Notes under the pieces: model-generated
Database searches by the model: none
What the model was told of the DNA's origin: nothing
The model's input: only the letters and a program-made list of their open reading frames with translations
DNA from: Amyloporia xantha
Taxonomy: Eukaryota; Basidiomycota; Agaricomycetes; Polyporales; Adustoporiaceae
Reading direction: 5' to 3'
DNA length: 64,000 bases
Assembly: GCA_036971615.1 (NCBI GenBank)
Contig: JAYKKR010000006.1
Location: 930,001-994,000 of the forward strand
Made by a program: the position numbers and the translations under genes
Shown: piece by piece, positions 60,201-64,000 of the stretch
Layout of the letters: every line of letters begins with the position of its first letter
Position numbering within the stretch: the first letter of the stretch is position 1

Positions 60201-61241
60201 TCATGAGAGACGTATGCTATAACCTATCGAGTAACTCTCAGGTTATCATTGATACATTCATCTCCTCTGCGGAAAGTGCGTCACTTACTTTAAAACTGTC
60301 CTATGTTCTGAAATTTCTTGGTAGCCAAGTGGCTGAAGCAGAGCGGGATCGTGCTTCTGTTACCCCATGGGTGCGTTCAATATCAATGACGCAAGCGATC
60401 GAGTATCTAACATATCGTGTTGTGGCTGCTGGCGAATATAAAACATATTAGACTAGATGGTGCTGGTCCCGAGCATTCTTCATCCCGACTGGAAAGAATG
60501 CTTCAAGTGAGTAATACGCACTTTTGTGTACTAAGCCAGTCTATCTCATCCCGGCCTACTTTGCAGCTCTCAAACGACCGGTATGAATTTGAAGAAAACA
60601 CGTCAGGGGATGTCAACATGCATATCGTCTTTCCGACAACTCCTGCTCAGTATTTCCATCTACTACGCAGACAAATTCACAGAAATTTCCGAAAACCCCT
60701 CATCGTGGCCTCTCCGAAAGGTTTATTACGGCTGCCAGTATGTGATCACGATATTCTATCAAGATACTATTATTCTAACTCTCATTAGGCGGCATCGACC
60801 TCGATATCATCTTTGGGACCTGGAACTCGCTTTCAGCCTGTCTTGGATGACGTTACTGTGGATAAGACTGCCGTCCGACGTGTGGTCCTGCTGTCGGGGA
60901 AATTATACTATGACCTCGCGAAAGAGCGGCAGCGGCGACAGTCGGATACCGTTGCGTTTATCCGGATCGAAGAACTATGTCCCTTCCCATTCGAGGAACT
61001 CCTGTTCACGCTCAAACAGTACACTGGGGCGACCAATTTCACATGGCTGCAGGAAGAACCACGGAATCAAGGCTCTTGGGCGCATGTTGAGAACAGGATC
61101 AATACTGTTCTAGAACACCTGCATCAAGGTACAAGGGTTTCATACAACGGGAGAAGGCAGGGCTCCGTTCCTGCTCCGGGAATAGCCAGGATCTATGCCG
61201 CTCAACAGCGTGAAGTGATCGATGCCGCATTCGATGAATGA
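57237..61241 (+). CDS. DHTKD1: DHTKD1-type 2-oxoacid (2-oxoadipate) dehydrogenase E1
   Basis: I count 21 exons; the first are 57237-58035, 58098-58175, 58230-58412, 58466-58514, 58573-58578 and 58637-58746. The protein starts near [20 protein letters not shown] and runs through [21 protein letters not shown], the thiamine diphosphate site [10 protein letters not shown] with VNNGIGYTTPA, and [14 protein letters not shown]. The rest carries [46 protein letters not shown] and [15 protein letters not shown]. These fit DHTKD1 better than 2-oxoglutarate dehydrogenase. DHTKD1 decarboxylates 2-oxoadipate in mitochondria and passes the acyl group to E2 of the 2-oxoacid complex, in lysine/tryptophan breakdown. 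A clear mitochondrial presequence is missing from the first exon, so an upstream exon may exist. Confidence 0.88.
58573..58578 (+). other. 6-nt micro-exon in the dehydrogenase
   Basis: CAACGG lies between two GT-AG introns of 58 nt each. Phase 2 on both sides makes it supply the NNG of VNNGIGYTTPA, the cofactor-binding Asn pair. Skipping it keeps the frame but deletes two residues of that motif. Confidence 0.75.
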
Positions 61242-61466
61242 CCATTCCTCAACATGGTGTCTCTCCTGCTTAGACATGGATCATTTTTCTTTGACTGTAA
61301 ATAGTTCTTTGCGTTCCATTCTTGTACCATCTTTATTGGTTGTCTTCGATGTCATTGGCATGGTAGGAAGACGGCTTTAGCGGGTAAAAGTTGTGAGCTA
61401 TGCAATGCTACAACATATTTCATGACATCCAAAGTCCCGCCCGTCTATGGGAAAGTGCCTACTTGA

Positions 61467-64000
61467 TTATGCCCACATAGCTTTGAACTTTGTATCGAAC
61501 TCAACCGTGACTGCGTCAATCACCTCGTAAACCTTCCAATCTTCATCTGACACACCAATAGGACGTGCGAGAGAGATTGGATCCTCGTCGGCTTCCTCAT
61601 CCACAACCGTTGAATAGGTCCCGTACCCGCTGTCGATATCATCTACCGTCTCGACATCTCCGTCATCATCATTGACCGCTGAGGTCGACGCTGCCAGAAG
61701 CAGCTGTCCGACACCGGCTCGGATGGTCTTCAACGTCAATGCAAAGTCCTCTAGCAGGTACCAGATATCATTATCTCTTATCGCATTCGCCTTCTTCAGA
61801 GCCGCTGGCTGCCCATGAATGAAGAAATCAAGGAGATACGCATTCAAGGCAAAGTTGTCTCCATGATCCGTAGTAGCTGTAAATTGTGTCATGGCCGGCA
61901 TCGCATACTGATTTAGATGTAAGCCCCGTCGAGCTGTCCAGGATAGCTCTTCAACAGTGTGAAAATTGTCACCATGTCCAGAGTTGGCTACAAACAGTGA
62001 ACGGGCGGCGACAGGAATGGTTGTGGAATGCAAATGTTGACGGAAAGGGGTGCTGAGGTTCGAGGAGGGAAACATAATCGACTCCTTGCTGAGTGGCATC
62101 TGATTGTCTGGCCCAAGCCGGTCGGTATATTGATCGGCATATGCCAAGGCATAGCTGGTGAAGACGTCCAATATTTCACGATCTTGCTGACCCAAAACAC
62201 GACGAGCATCTTCGGGTAGTGCGGGAAGTACAACCATCGAAGGAGATTTCTTGATCAACTCCTGGATATTCTGGTCTGCCGAATACGATTTAGGCACGTA
62301 TCGACGACCGAAGAGGTGACACATCAAGAGAAGGAAGTCTCGACGGGCCATTAGTGTATCCTTTTGAGAACAGATTCGATGAATGACCCCCTGTCGGAAG
62401 AGCGCTACCAATGCAATATTACTAGGCTCGGTGTAGTAGAGATGCGCAGCAATGCCGAACAGGTTAATTGCATTGCCCTCAGAATCCAAGAGTCCGGCAC
62501 GTCTAAGGTAGTCGATGCTGAACCGCAGGAAGTGTAAGATCTGCTCTTTGCCAATATCCGACGTAGAACTCATGTGGGGGAGCCGTAGTAGACTTCGTAT
62601 AGCAGAAGTGGCAAAAGGTGCATTATTCGAGCCCTGTAAAAGATTAAATAGACGCAAGACCATGGTGGTCGTGAGAGGCCAGTTGCTGCCAAGGGATGGT
62701 AGTCGCGATACAACCAGCCTATGACATCGATCCATTGAGAGGCCAAAGAAGACGACCTTCCCTAACAGATCAAAACCGCGTCTTCCCGCTGAAATCATGA
62801 CATTAGCAAAGAGGATCACATAGGTCGGCAAAATGAAACCTACCGCGGCCTGCACATTGTCGATACTACGGTGATGATATCAGAATTCGGCATTGTAAAA
62901 TCCTATAATATTTAACACACCATTAGGGCAGTTAGAAATGGTGAGTCGCCGCAGAATACAGATGTCCTGGTAGGTGCATTGATACCTAAGGCCAAGGTGC
63001 CTGTGGATATTCGACTCGTTAGTATAATAAGGAACTGGCGAAGATAGCTGGCGCATACCAGTAGCGATAACGACCCTCAAGAAGCCCAATCGATAGAGAC
63101 TATAAATATAGATCATGAACATCTGAGCCTGCTTTGAACTGCTCAATACTTGCCTCTCCACTAGCGACCTGTAGCGCTTGTTCATGCCAGCATGGTGAAT
63201 GCCGATGCCCCTTCGGAGTGCAGTCAAAGCCCAGTTGGGCACGGCTCCCCATCGTGCCAGAGTACGAATCTCATCTTCCAGCTCTGTCTTGGAATAAGCA
63301 ATAGACACACCCGCGAACGAGAATTCTGGTGAAGGATCAGAAGGGTCGAATAGGCTTTCCCATGATGGGGCCTGTGAATCCGTAAATTGCGGTTCGTCGT
63401 TGTCTTTCTTTTGCCGAAGTTGTCTCTGGGCTTGACGCTCGCGATTTTTGGACTGGGACTGCCAACGTTCCCATTGTTGGAGCTTGCGCGCCCACTCAGG
63501 ACTGCTCTCACGCCATGCGGACTCTGCCTTTTCTAACTCGGTAAGGAGGATCTGTCCCATAACTTCACATCCTTTGCGGTCAAAGTTGAAGAGAATGGCC
63601 GGCTGGGCATTTCTTGAATTAGCGGAAAGCTAGGCTGCACGATAATATCACTCACCAAATCTCCACTTGCATGCAAATCTGACACGAGAAAGATCAAATT
63701 TTTCAAGAAGATTTGCGCGGACGGCACAGATTGAGCGTCAACGTGACTTAGGTCAGGGTCCACGAGGGAGCTTATGATGCGACTAAGCACAGAGGCTGGA
63801 TTCTGCGGATCAGAGACAGCTAAAAGATGCACAAGCTTGGCCTTTAACGCAGCCTCGTATCGAAGTACGTCCTTCTGCTTGAGGAAATTGACAGGAGGAT
63901 CCAAGAAAAACCGCGATGGATCTAACTCTTGGATGTCAAACGGAATTTCGTCGCGGAATGAATAGAACGCCTGAAAAAGGGACAAGCAATCCGACGCCTC
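61467..64000 (-). CDS. Ski2/DDX60-like RNA helicase, C-terminal part (runs off the right edge)
   Basis: The 3' part of a large DExD/H helicase. Visible exons on the minus strand begin around 63970 (an acceptor-like CTTTTTCAG precedes it, so the edge may cut an intron). They pass through PAILFNFDRKGCEVMG, a charged linker, GIGIHHAGMNKRYRSLVE, YRLGFLRVVIATGTLALGIN, then a 22-nt exon (62844-62865), giving motif VI QCAGRAGRRGFDLLG, and end in a 1.3-kb exon (61467-62788). The family's C-terminal region is present (HLYYTEPSNIALVALFRQGV; acidic DDDGDVETVDD). Motifs I and II lie outside the window. Ski2-like helicases remodel RNA for exosome decay; animal DDX60 is linked to innate antiviral response. 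The fungal role is unproven. One intron (63100-63153) uses a GC donor. Confidence 0.88.

Overview
This window looks like nuclear DNA of a filamentous basidiomycete, most likely an agaricomycete. Genes are dense and on both strands. They are broken by many introns, mostly 50-65 nt long with GT-AG ends, and by very small exons. Several products belong to families I know from mushroom-forming fungi: WW-like multi-membrane proteins, DUF6699, an NRPS-like carboxylate reductase, and a fungal Ski2/DDX60-like helicase. No rRNA, tRNA, CRISPR array or prokaryotic operon is visible. Gene models were assembled by hand from splice signals, reading phase and family alignment.

Left part (1-18.9 kb). A weak incomplete gene sits at the left edge, followed by a self-nested non-autonomous DNA transposon. 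Next comes an unusual gene island: a WW-like/multi-TM gene, three tandem metacaspase-type (peptidase C14) genes with the same 16-exon architecture, and a second WW-like/multi-TM paralogue facing the other way. An AT-rich TA-flanked inverted-repeat element closes this part.

Middle (19-37.5 kb). This holds a small unknown gene, an Afi1-type DENN/polarity gene, a proline-rich unknown gene, the exosome subunit Rrp46 and an HMG-box transcription factor. These are followed by a young MITE with perfect 160-bp terminal inverted repeats and 8-bp target duplications, and a GC-rich orphan ORF. The stretch at 29.2-33.2 kb gave no convincing gene.

Right part (37.5-64 kb). This holds an A-T-R NRPS-like reductase, Lunapark (ER three-way junctions), a DUF6699 protein, an SPFH/band-7 protein, a DHTKD1-type 2-oxoacid dehydrogenase E1, and the C-terminal part of a Ski2/DDX60-like RNA helicase that runs off the right edge.

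Most genes are unrelated housekeeping loci. The group that looks like a functional unit is the 2.4-17 kb island. My inference, not proven by sequence, is that it is a locally expanded regulated-proteolysis or cell-death locus in which copies diverge around an intact His/Cys dyad.
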